Part shown: positions 54,949-64,000 of the stretch, piece by piece
Layout: each line of letters starts with the position of its first letter
Position numbering within the stretch: position 1 is the stretch's first letter
Assembly (NCBI RefSeq): GCF_030269925.1
Contig: NC_085111.1
Location: forward strand, 9,168,142 to 9,232,141
Direction: 5' to 3'
DNA: 64,000 bases
Source: Bombyx mori
Taxonomy: Eukaryota > Arthropoda > Insecta > Lepidoptera > Bombycidae
The notes under the pieces: generated by a model
What the model saw: the letters and a program-made list of their open reading frames with translations, nothing else
Told to the model about the DNA's origin: nothing
Database searches by the model: none
Position numbers and translations under genes: made by a program

Positions 54949-55152
54949 GTAGGTGGGCAAAAGAAAAAAGGTCATACTGCCAAATCCTTTCTTTCAAATC
55001 AAAGTTTAGAGAAATTATTAAAACTCGGGAAGTCATGTCTAGTAATATTCGATTCGCACTTGGCACTTTCACAAACACCAAATGAATTTATAAGTCATGA
55101 CTGCGTCTTATTATGCGTAAACCTACTAAGAAAAAGTAAAAAAAAAGTGTAA
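54949..55152 (+). CDS. Possible unassigned coding exon or gene relic (no ATG)
   Basis: After a good-looking acceptor (ttgttttgtccag) an open frame of 67 codons runs to TAA at 55150. It has protein-like composition: a KKKGHTAKSFLSNQSLEKLL segment, then CLVIFDSHLALSQ and a basic end RKSKKKV. The frame is open further upstream to about 54868 but has no ATG anywhere. I do not recognise the family. It would need a 5' exon lying in the Greatwall promoter or gene, so a decayed retrocopy or chance are both possible. Confidence 0.3.
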   Translation, partial: VGGQKKKGHTAKSFLSNQSLEKLLKLGKSCLVIFDSHLALSQTPNEFISHDCVLLCVNLLRKSKKKV

Positions 55153-55753
55153 ATGAAGACTGGTCTGATAAAATTGTAACAGATAGGGAAAGAGCTGGAT
55201 AGGGAGATAGCAGGTGCTGGTCCAACACGGAAAGGCTTTTGGCGCTGGTTTCACAGAATCCGCAAGACTTGTGTTACACCGAATTAGCAAGGATAATTTG
55301 AATGAAATTTGAACCCAAACCTCGAATGTTGATGGAAGCTGGAATCGCTAGCATGGTCTCCAGAATGAAAAAAATAATGCAGGGCATATTAAAACCGTGC
55401 TTAAAGCTGAAAACGAACTCATTCGCAAATTTCTTGGTGTAGTTTAAGTTTTATTGTGAAATATTTCGTAACCTACCTCGAATACAACAAACTCAGTGTA
55501 ATATGGGTTAATTATTAAGGCAACAGCAGCTACAGCATATGATGTCATGGTGTGAAGGGTCGGTACATACTGCATGCAATTTGTAGCAAACAAATAAAAT
55601 ATTGTAAATAGCTTATATTAACTGTACGCTACTGATCAGCTCTCGGAAATATTATCAATCGGATAAACAATAAAAACTCACCAAATTATTCAAAATACGT
55701 ATTTCTTTTTCACACAGTTACGTAGATATTGAATAGTTAAAAAAAAGTTAACA
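55153..55753. other. Intergenic stretch, nothing recognised
   Basis: No supported feature. 55200-55300 is somewhat GC-richer than its surroundings, but all frames are broken. Confidence 0.35.
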
Positions 55754-55759
55754 TTTATT
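55754..55759 (-). terminator. Candidate polyadenylation signal of the MIC19-like gene
   Basis: AATAAA on the minus strand about 125 bases after the stop at 55882. Confidence 0.45.
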
Positions 55760-55881
55760 TACATTGATCAAATATTAAATTGTAACTTTATACAATAAAT
55801 TTCAAAACATATATGCTCATGAAATATTTTTGTCGGTAATGATTTCACTAAAATATTAAACTAGACTAGGCAATACTGGAA

Positions 55882-58800
55882 TTAATCTTCAGCTCTTGAG
55901 TATGCAACACAATTACTAAAAGCCTGAACAGCTTCCGAACACTTTAAAGGTTGATGTGGATTTTCTGTGTAGCATTGAATCATCTGTAATATATTGAAAA
56001 ATAACGTAAAATATACCTTTTAAGATATCTACAGTAACTTACTTGGACGACTGGAGTATCGTGCTGGGTGCTGGATCAAAACAACAGAAAGTAATTACGT
56101 AATATTATAGTACAGTACGTAATATTATAGTAATTATTATATTACGTAATATGAAATACTTAATAGTATTAAAAATTGCCGTGCAAACAACTAAATTAGG
56201 CTGCCTGTCCACTGGAGCGGAGCGAGGCAGTGGAGCGGAGAAACAGAGAAATATTAACCAATAATATTGCACAAAATCTCCGCTCCTCTTTAGTGGACAG
56301 TCTCCTCTCTAGTTGCGAATTAAGTAGTTTAAAATTTCATACAAAACCGGCAAGCGGAGCGGGATAGCGGAGCGAGACAGCGGAGCGAGACAGCGGAGCG
56401 AGACAGCGGAGAGGGGAAGCTAGGGCGGGCGCGGGCGCCAGGCGCGCCTGCAGTGTGCACTGACTCGTCGCGTAGGTACTAAACTCCGCTCCCCATTACT
56501 TTCTCACTCCGCTCCGGTGGACAGGCAGCCTTAAGCTAAGCTTAACTTCATTACATGTAAAACCGCTTGGGCCCAAAATAAAATATGAGATTACTATAGA
56601 CATCAATACCCAATGATTAGTCATAAATTACATCATGCGTTATGATTAGTTTCAAATTAATTCAACTTTAAAAGTAATGCCATGTTTGTTTTAGTTTAAT
56701 TAATGTCCTTTAAAGATCTTTAAATTGAATACAGTACAATTGAACAGAGTACAAAAATTAAATCCATTTCCACCTCGATTAGGCATGAAGTCTGAATTGC
56801 CTATGTACACCAAGGCATTTTTCGCGCTTTTTAGGTTGGGGAAAAAGTCTTTTCGCATTATAGTATGTATGAACTTGTAATAAAATCTCTTTGGCTATAC
56901 TATTTGTATCTGGCTGGTTTTGGTATCATTAAAAGTTTAAATTTTAAAGAAGATAATTCCAAATACAAATTTGGAAAATGTATGATTTTCATTTATTTTT
57001 CGTACTGTCAAGATGAGTGAATCTAATGAAAAAATTCGATACATTCTAAAATTTTACTACAAAAAAGGTAAAAATGCAAAGCAAGCCGCGAAACAAATTT
57101 GCGATCTTTATGGACCTAGTGCAGTATCTGTGAGAGTAGCATAAATTTTACTGGTGGTAGGACCTCTTGTGAGTCCGCACGGGTAGGTACCACCGCCCCG
57201 CCTATTTCTGCCGTGAAGCAGTAATGCGTTTCGGTTTGAAGGGTGGGGCAGCCGTTGTAACTATACTGAGACCTTAGAACTTATATCTCAAGGTGGGTGG
57301 CGCATTTACGTTGTAGATTTCTATGGGCTCCAGTAACCACTTAATATCAGGTGGGTTGTGAGCTCGTCCACCCATCTAAGCAATAAAAAAAATAAAAAAA
57401 ATCGGTTTAAACGTTTTCAATCCGGAAATTTTGATGTCAAAGATGCACGTCGCTTTGGTCGCCCTATTACGGACAAAATGGATGCCATTTTTGAAAAAGT
57501 GGTGCAAGATATGCATATCAGTTGTTACGACGTAGCTGAAGAACTGGGAATTGACCACAAAACAGTTTTGGCGCATTTGAAAAAAACTGCGTACACAAAA
57601 AAGCTCGATATTTGGGTACCTCACGAGCTCACTGAAAGAAACCTAATGAACCGTGTACTCATTTGTGATTATTTATTACGACGTAATGAAACCGAACCAT
57701 TTTTGAAGAAGCTGATAACTGGTGATGAAAAGTGGATCACGTACGACAAGAACGTGCGAAAAAGGTCGTGGTTAAAGGCCGGTCAGGCTTCACAAACTGT
57801 GGCGAAACCCGGGCTAACTCGCAACAAGGTGATGCTGTGTGTGTGGTGGGATTGGAAGGGCATTATTCATTATGAGCTGTTACCACTAGGCAGACAAAAA
57901 GGGTGTGGTTTTTTATCATGATAACGCTAGACCTCACATATCTTTAGCCACTCAGCAAAAATTAAGAAAGCTTGGCTGGGAGGTGTTAATGCATCCGCTG
58001 TATAGTCCTAACCTTGTACCTTCATATTTCCACCTGTTTCGGTCTCTTCAGAATTCTTTAGGCAGTGTCAGGTTAACACCACGAGAAGATTGCCAAAACC
58101 AATTGTCGTGGTATTTTGATCAGAAGCCCCAAAATTTCTATAGCAATGGGATCATGTCTCTACCTACAAGATGCCAAAAAGCTATCGAACAAAATGGTAC
58201 CTACATACTTTAGTTAAATGTAAATAAACTAAATTAAAAAATGTTGTGAATTATTTTTAAAAATGCGAAGAAACATTTTCCCCAACCTATTATTAGGGTC
58301 TATATGTAGTCATTAGACAAAAAAAACGTAGGTGGGTAGGTTGAGGTATGTATCAATATTTCCTACCTTTGAAACCGGAAATCTTGAAATTTTTTCAACA
58401 TCAATCCATAATCAAGTTTTCCTAACTTCAACACTAATAATCATTTCATCATGCAGTGGAAATAAAAATCGTGTAATGGACTTAACTCAATAATAATTAC
58501 ATGTATCTAAAGTTGCTTATCAATAGAAATGTTACTGACCCCGGGAGGGATCGTACATACATACATAGAATGAGAGAGTGCAAGGGAAGTCGTTTGGTGG
58601 GTAGGGCCCAAAAAATATCCTTAACTAAATTCTATGCATAATATGTGTACATACCTATGCTTTACAGTGGATTTTTTATTTCTGCAAAAAGCTTTGTTTT
58701 AGTAACTATTTATGCAAATTAGTATTCGTCAACCCGCAATCTAAATTAAGGCAGCACACAATGGTCTCGTGAGGTGCGTATTGCTATAATTAACCCGTTT

Positions 58801-60451
58801 TATATCGGAATGGTTCCCTTAAAACCCTTAAGTTACAAATATTTTCGAGGTAATAGGTAAGTAACAAATTCAAAGTATTTATATAATTACGATAATGTAG
58901 GTGCAAGATTATTTAATTTAAATAAATACAGTCAAACCTGGGTAAGTGAGAACTGGATAAGTGAGAAAACTCTATAAGTGAGAGTAATAGCCAGGAACCG
59001 TCATTTTAAGCTCCCAAAACCTCTATTAGCGAGAAACAGAAACCTCTGTAAGAGAGAGTCGTTTTTCCCTCATAGACTTCCGTAAGTGAGACTGCTACTT
59101 ATCTATACCTCTATAAGCGACAGTCGAGCTTTATATATTTATATTAGTTAGGAGGAACAAGTGACAAAACTAATTACAAATTTAACATCTGCTATTTTAT
59201 GACTCATTCTTAACTTTTGTAGAACTTCCTTCCATTGTTTTTGTATTGTTTTCTCGTCAATATTGAACCTATTCTATTTTGTGAAACTAAATAACGTTGT
59301 TATTTTATCGCATTTTTTTCGAATGGACACGTGCGCCTGTGTACCGTCCAGTTTGTCGGACTTACTCAGTTTATCGTTAATCAATTGCGAAGTAAAGTTC
59401 TGTTCTGCATCATGTCATAACGGAAAATTAAAGTACTGTCATTAAGTGATAAACTTAAAGTAGAGAATGCGTTTGAATCCGGAAAATCGCGAAATTAAAT
59501 TCAGAGGGAGCATTAGCGAGAAACTCGGGTTAGTGAGAAACCTCTTTAAGCGAGAATGGGATTGTGCTCCCTTGAACTCTCGCTTATCCAGGTTTGACTG
59601 TAGTTCTTTTTAATCGGTTTGAAGTCATACCTTTGTCCTCATTTGGAAGCATGGATTCAGTTTCAATAATTTTTCGTGAGTAACTTTAGGTGGTTCGCAA
59701 ATACTGTTAATAGAATTAATTTTTTTTTCATACTCGGTTTCAATTATTTGATTGATTAGCTGATGCTCTTTTTTGAGGTTCTCCACTCTCCAAGACCAAT
59801 AATCTCCATCTCCTTGTTGTTTGTTCCCGGGGATGTGTTTGTCTTTAAATTCTAATTCATTTTCGGTTTCCTGAAAATTAATTACTGGTGTAGATTTATA
59901 ACGCTAATGAGCTCACAGTCAACTTGGGGTTATCAGAGCTCATATATTACTCCACAAATGTTGAAACCCAGCTAGACTTCGACATCTCAATGACATTTAT
60001 AAACGACCTTCAAAATAAAACATAGTAGGCATTACTTCTCTATTGAAATGTATGGGATACTGGAACATTTTCTTGCAGGTTCACAACATCCTACCACCAT
60101 TCTTGTTGGTTTTAAATAAACTGTTATTCTAATAATGTTACCGAAGACATCATCGTCATTATCATCAGCATCATTTCCGAAGACACGATATTATAATTTT
60201 TGTAGTTTTAAAGTTGATTAAATCAAGCATTTATTATTATTTATTTTGTTCGAAAGCATCAATCAAGTATAATAACTTTTAAGTGGGTACTATAAATAAT
60301 AATAAAAAAGTGTTTTTATTACCGTGGCTAAGTTTTCGAAAACGATAGGGGTTTCGCCTTTAATAGTTGTTTGTAATGCTAAAGCCGAATTTATCGCAAA
60401 CGTATTATCAAAACTTATACGCCTAGTGTGATTACTCGTTACTATCCCCAT
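55882..60451 (-). CDS. MIC19/CHCHD3-like MICOS subunit, short form
   Basis: Likely a mitochondrial inner-membrane protein of the MICOS complex, which shapes crista junctions (family knowledge). Three exons: 60451-60323, 59870-59631 and 55983-55882, all phase 0, giving 156 residues. The N-terminus MGIVTSNHTRRISFD has the Gly2 of a myristoylation signal and the RR(I/V)(S/T)F motif seen in MIC19. The middle is charged and helical (WSWRVENLKKEHQLINQI). The C-terminus is a twin CX9C CHCH domain: CFQMRTKMIQC and CSEAVQAFSNC, split by the exon 2/3 junction. It is shorter than typical MIC19 (about 220), mainly in the central helical part. An unrecognised exon between 1 and 2 is possible. Intron 2 holds three DNA transposons. 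Confidence 0.72.
56199..56530. mobile_element. Harbinger-like MITE with GC-rich tandem repeats
   Basis: Terminal inverted repeats of 28 bp (GGCTGCCTGTCCACTGGAGC and inward), with two mismatches. Flanked by TTA at 56196-56198 and 56531-56533, the 3-bp duplication typical of PIF/Harbinger. Inside are three copies of a 13-mer agcggagcgagac (about 56365-56410) and an inverted internal copy of the end (gctcctctttagtggacag). No ORF. Confidence 0.8.
56834..58287 (+). mobile_element. Mariner transposon, interrupted by Bm1
   Basis: TA-flanked (56832-56833 and 58288-58289), with inverted ends ggttggggaaaaagtctt / cattttccccaacc. The transposase starts at 57013 (MSESNEKIRYILKFYYKKGK), is interrupted by a SINE near 57147, resumes RFKRFQSGNFDVKD, and is frameshifted near 57895. 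The catalytic series shows GDEKWI and HDNARPH, but the third Asp position reads PSYFHLF instead of the usual PSD(Y/F)HLF. The element is inactive. Confidence 0.9.
57147..57400 (+). mobile_element. Bm1 SINE, 5'-truncated, inside the mariner
   Basis: ttactggtggtaggacctc through ctccagtaaccacttaat to caataaaaaaaataaaaa. It splits the transposase between its N-terminal helix-turn-helix and the following RFKRF motif. Confidence 0.92.
58929..59600. mobile_element. Pogo/Tigger-like element, non-autonomous
   Basis: TA-flanked (58927-58928 and 59601-59602), with terminal inverted repeats CAGTCAAACCTGG(G/A)TAAG(T/C)GAGA. Both subterminal regions repeat short variants of taagtgaga and cctcta many times. 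A plus-strand remnant near 59430-59500 reads VLSLSDKLKVENAFESGKSR, matching the N-terminal CENP-B/Tigger helix-turn-helix. No complete transposase. Confidence 0.8.
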
Positions 60452-60507
60452 TATATACCAAATTATTTTTAAAACATCTTAAATTTCAATTAGGTTTTAC
60501 CAAAAAA

Positions 60508-60663
60508 TCAAACACATAAACAGACACTAATGATTGACGTCAATAGATAGTGGATTTTAGTAGTTAGATATATCTTTAAATATGACCTTCTTTGACTCGA
60601 GTAGGTGTTATTCTTCTTTTTCGCACTTTTTGCCATTAGACGGATTTCTTCAGCAGTAGCCAT
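60508..60663 (-). other. Small ORF upstream of the MIC19-like gene
   Basis: 51 codons starting MATAEEIRLMAKSAKKKN and ending SVCLCV, 57 bases before the MIC19-like ATG at 60451. If transcription starts above 60663, this is an upstream ORF. No family recognised. The first 20 codons look protein-like; the rest may be chance. Confidence 0.25.
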
Positions 60664-61224
60664 CTCAACTTATAAGTGAACACAGATATAAGGAATAAGG
60701 TGCTATAAAGCTCATTTAAACTTTAAATAATTTACGGCTAACTTTACCCCCGGCACTCGTTTTAATCTAATGTTTTAAATCTGGTACATATAGGATTTTA
60801 TGGTGTATAATTTCACATAGGCTATTATGAGATGAGTATGTTTGAAAGTTCTTAGCTCTTCGTAGATTGATTAGAATAGATCTTGGATGTCTAATGTCAA
60901 TTAAATTAGCGTACTCTGTGGATTTTTGTGTAGGTGAAATAGGTAGTACATAAATATTATTAAGCAATTTAATATTTTAAAGAAACCAAAATCATGCGCA
61001 ACACTAGATAAAAGTTGAGGTTTTAAATAGAAATATAGAAAACTAGTAAAAATAACATTGTGAAGGAAACAAATCATTAGTTTTAACCAGCAAAGTGGTC
61101 TCATCATTCTCGACATTTATGTGGTTACTTGGCTTTGGTGCTTGTATGGAACACATAATTGACTTTAATTCGTTAATGTTAATGATAACGCATTTTGTGA
61201 AACGCAGCAATCCAGTCATCAAAG
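60664..61224. other. Region between the MIC19-like gene and SPF45
   Basis: The two genes point away from each other, so this is a shared upstream region of about 770 bases. No specific element recognised. Confidence 0.4.
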
Positions 61225-64000
61225 ATGTCTCTTTATGACGACTTAGATACGATAAAAACACGGACCACAGAAAAAGTAGCGGCATGGTCTTCAGGAATTA
61301 AGTTACTACAGTCACAGTTACAACTAAAAAAAGCAGCAGTTACACAACCTAAACGAGAAGCCTTGCGTCGTTCCACACAGGTTGAATTTCTGATAATAAA
61401 TAGAGTGTGATATTCATTGTGTGATATTCATCATGTGTGTTACCAGTGATGACTTACGGCTCGGAGACGTGGTGCTTCACTAGGGATCTTTTTAGAAGGC
61501 TCAAAGTCGCGCAGCGAGCTATGGAGAGGGCTATGCTCGGCATTTCTCTACGTGATCGAATCCGAAATGAGGAGATCCGTAGAAGAACGAAGGTTGCTGA
61601 CATAGCCCGTAGAATTAGTGAACTGAAGTGGCAATGGGCCGGCCACATAGCACGAAGAGAGGACGGTCGATGGGGCAGAAAGATCCTGGAGTGGCGACCA
61701 CGTACTGGCAAGCGCAGTGTGGGACGGCCACCTACTAGATGGACCGACGACCTAGTAAAAAGCGCTGGGTCTCGTTGGATGCAGGTGGCAATGAACCGGT
61801 CGCACTGGAAATCTATTGGAGAGGCCTATGTTCAGCAGTGGACGGCGATAGGCTGAAATGATGATGATGATGATGATTCATTATAAAAAGCCATGAAAGT
61901 TAATTTTCATATTAAATTGCTAACATTTCCAGGTGCTAACGCCAGTCATCGATTTAAAGAGCAAATCAAAAGATGAAGAAGAATCAAACTCTAGTAGTCC
62001 CAAGATTCAGCCTAAAACAATAACTGCTTCACTAAATGTCCGTGATTTTGATTGGAATGTGGCCAATGAATATGACCCAATGTGGCCTAATGATTATGAA
62101 AAAGTTGCAAAAGGTAGTCTTTAAATTACTTTAAGCTTAAGTACAAATGGCACACAGTGTGTTGTGCTAATTTGGAATAGTGTGTTCAATATATAAGTTA
62201 TGGCCACTTTTCGATACACTTATTACTTTGTCCTGATCTAAAGGAGAAGATGCCCAGTATACTTTTTGAGCAATTGATCTGAATACTGGCAGGTATTGCA
62301 AATTCCGCAGGCATGAGGTTTTGTAACGAAATACACACAAACATGATAATTAGTAACTTCCATGCAGAAAATGTAGTATTGTAAAAATACAATATTTTAT
62401 TGCTTAGATGCTTGGATGAACTCACACTCGTATTAACTGGTTACTGGAGCCCATAGAGATTGACAATGAAACTGCCACCTAAATTTCAGTTCTGTAGTAC
62501 AACTACACAACCCTTCAAACCGAAATGCATTATTGCTTCACAACAGAAATATGCAGGGTGGTAATACCTCCCCATGCAGGCTCACAAGATGTCCTACTAC
62601 CAGTAAAAACAAATTGTTCCTTTAACCATTTAAATGTAGATGATGTGGACCCATCGTTAGGTCTTAAATTGCTCATTGGTAAATTAAAATTCTGTGTTCA
62701 AGAAATTCTGAAAGCCTAACCAGGTAGGCTTACTTGAATTAGTATGATACTATACATCTTACTAATGGGAATCACTGCATTAGTAAGCATTAGGACATGA
62801 GGAATTTGGTGATGATATGTTTACTAACATTGTTTTGTTTTAATTTGCAAGACAACAATAATTTATGCTGCAAATTAATATGGGCCACTTGAAACTTTGT
62901 ACTACTTTTGAGAAATATGAATAAGTTTTAAAATAATTCCTCTTATTAATTAAAAAGAAATGTCAGTATTATACTTATAAATTACAGAATTGCAAGCAAA
63001 GAGGCTTCAGTCAGATGACAGAGGAGACAGGTTGGATAGGAAACGAAAGAGCAGGTTTGGTGATGATGAAGACATAATTCCAGAGAAAACTCTAGTTGCA
63101 ATGGTAATTGTTTTCACACTTTCTGGGCCAATTTTAGTGGAAACTTATGTGAAAAAAACATCTTTGTATATTCACGTGTTTAACTGAAAATCACTAGTGC
63201 AGAACTCACAGACACAGAGTTTCTCTGAGTTTCTCTATGGTTCTTCTCAGTGGATCTTGTTTCCGATCCGCTTGTAGATTCTGCGAAGCACTGCTCTTGC
63301 TAGGAACAGTGTTAGCAACACCTCCAGTTTGAGCTCTGAGAACTCACGTAGGGTAAAACTGATATAGCCTCTCAACGCTATCAGTAAAGGTAGAAAAAGA
63401 AACTAGTGTGGTTTTTCATTCTTGTATCTTGTATCTCAGTTTGAGTTTATTTATTTCAAGACTCAATCACTTTAGTCTAATATTCCCGAATTGTTTGATT
63501 AATTTCTGAAAAACTGATTTATTATTCAATTACAATCTTACAATTAGGATTCAAACTATACCACCAAGTTTCTTCAAAAAGTGCTTTGGCAGCTGTAGTT
63601 GTTTAGTGGAACAATACACGATATTACTGTGCACGTGAGTTATGATCTGGTCTGCCGTGCTAAATAAAAAAAAATCTATATAAATGCATAAGAAATTAAA
63701 AAGAATAATTTAAAACCAGTAATTAAATTATCAACAAAGTCATAACTCACCTCGGTCCATAGACAATTTTACTACTACTCTAATAGCGTTGATACTTGAA
63801 GAACATAATATTAAACAGAGGCACTGATATTTTATCGCACATTACACTACTAATATACATATCATAAATATGGATCTGTAGCAACCTGAAGAGGAGGAAG
63901 CTGAGGAGATATCAAAGAGAGCTACTGGAGTTGCTATAGCTCCTCCACCTTCTCTGACTACAGAATCTTCATCACCACCCCCAATTAGTGCTCTACCGCA
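61225..64000 (+). CDS. Splicing factor SPF45 / RBM17, 5' part (runs off the window)
   Basis: Nuclear alternative-splicing factor; the G-patch and RNA-recognition-like (UHM) domains expected later lie beyond the right edge. Exons seen: 61225-61380, 61933-62113, 62988-63103, and from 63882 to the window end, with consistent phases (0, G/AA, 0). Diagnostic stretches are MSLYDDLDTIKT, then SSGIKLLQSQLQLKKAA, VLTPVIDLKSKSK, the YDPMWPNDYEKVAK motif near residue 103, DRKRKSRFGDDEDI, and ISKRATGVAIAPPPSL at the edge. These match the family's N-terminal order. Introns carry an RTE-type LINE end, a Bm1 and a LINE 3' fragment. Confidence 0.92.
61437..61880 (+). mobile_element. 5'-truncated RTE-type LINE in SPF45 intron 1
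   Basis: The open frame to 61856 encodes the end of a reverse-transcriptase ORF: MTYGSETW, VAQRAMERAMLGISLRDRIR, WQWAGHIARR, GRPPTRWTDD, and a W-rich end. A trinucleotide tail (atgatgatgatgatg) follows instead of poly(A), as usual for RTE elements. The frame is uninterrupted, so the insertion is not very old. Confidence 0.82.
62395..62607 (-). mobile_element. Bm1 SINE, diverged, 5'-truncated
   Basis: Minus-strand tail ttttattgcttagatg, middle ctggttactggagcccatag-like sequence, caaaccgaaatgcattattg, and ctcacaagatgtcctac at the truncated end. In SPF45 intron 2. Confidence 0.75.
63195..63400 (+). mobile_element. LINE 3' UTR fragment in SPF45 intron 3
   Basis: Same family as 23715-24160: gtagattctgcgaagcactg, cttgctaggaacagtgttag and ctatcagtaaaggtag with poly(A). 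The hairpin stem is decayed on its left side. Confidence 0.7.
63401..63881. other. Rest of SPF45 intron 3
   Basis: Nothing recognised. Confidence 0.35.

Noticed and set aside
57376..57624. Minus-strand 82-codon frame
   Set aside because: Antisense of the mariner transposase.
61855..61878. ATG trinucleotide microsatellite as a stand-alone repeat
   Set aside because: It is the tail of the RTE-type LINE fragment, so it is included in that feature.
1..64000. CRISPR array, toxin-antitoxin, phage or other prokaryotic-type defence system
   Set aside because: The sequence is plainly insect nuclear DNA: spliced genes, SINEs and LINEs. The regular repeats seen are SINE copies, MITE ends and short tandem repeats.

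Overview
The window looks like lepidopteran nuclear DNA, almost certainly silkworm (Bombyx mori or a very close relative). It is AT-rich, its genes are split by introns, and it is crowded with copies of a tRNA-headed SINE that I recognise as Bm1. It also carries jockey-type and RTE-type LINEs, mariner/Tc1/pogo relatives, a Helitron-like element and several MITEs. I see no bacterial, viral or CRISPR-type system.

Six host genes can be assembled exon by exon with consistent splice phases: (1) PIG-U, a GPI-transamidase subunit (minus strand, 3209-5308, 429 aa); (2) a secreted takeout/JHBP-family lipid carrier (minus, 6855-22633, 249 aa, six exons over about 16 kb); (3) a secreted CLIP-domain serine protease with an intact catalytic triad (plus, 39042-47550, 527 aa, 12 exons); (4) the mitotic kinase Greatwall/MASTL (minus, 48019-54705, 684 aa, 12 exons); (5) a short MIC19-like twin-CX9C protein of the MICOS complex (minus, 55882-60451, 156 aa); (6) the 5' part of the splicing factor SPF45/RBM17 (plus, from 61225, running off the right edge). 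The protease and Greatwall converge tail to tail near 47.7-47.9 kb. The genes are not functionally linked; this is an ordinary eukaryotic neighbourhood.

The rest is mostly mobile DNA. Two nearly identical full-length non-LTR retrotransposons (about 5.2 kb, both minus strand) lie at 12633-17794 and 24184-29350, each with a clear 12-13 bp target-site duplication. The first sits inside intron 2 of the takeout-like gene in sense orientation and has both ORFs open. The second has an intact ORF2 but a one-base frameshift in ORF1. Fragments of a related LINE family occur at 12.4, 19.3, 21.9, 23.7, 48.5 and 63.2 kb. The full-length elements and the best of these fragments share a 3' UTR segment that can fold as a hairpin with a compensatory base-pair change and a possible pseudoknot. 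I consider this the most interesting structural signal in the window.

Other clear insertions are a small hAT-like element nested inside a MITE (8-bp duplication), a mariner split by Bm1, a Tc1-like element whose catalytic region is replaced by a Bm1 tRNA-like head, a Harbinger-like MITE (TTA duplication) and a pogo/Tigger-like element (TA duplication). Stretches 1.8-3.2, 5.3-6.7, 29.4-33.2 and 34.5-38.9 kb hold no gene that I can support.
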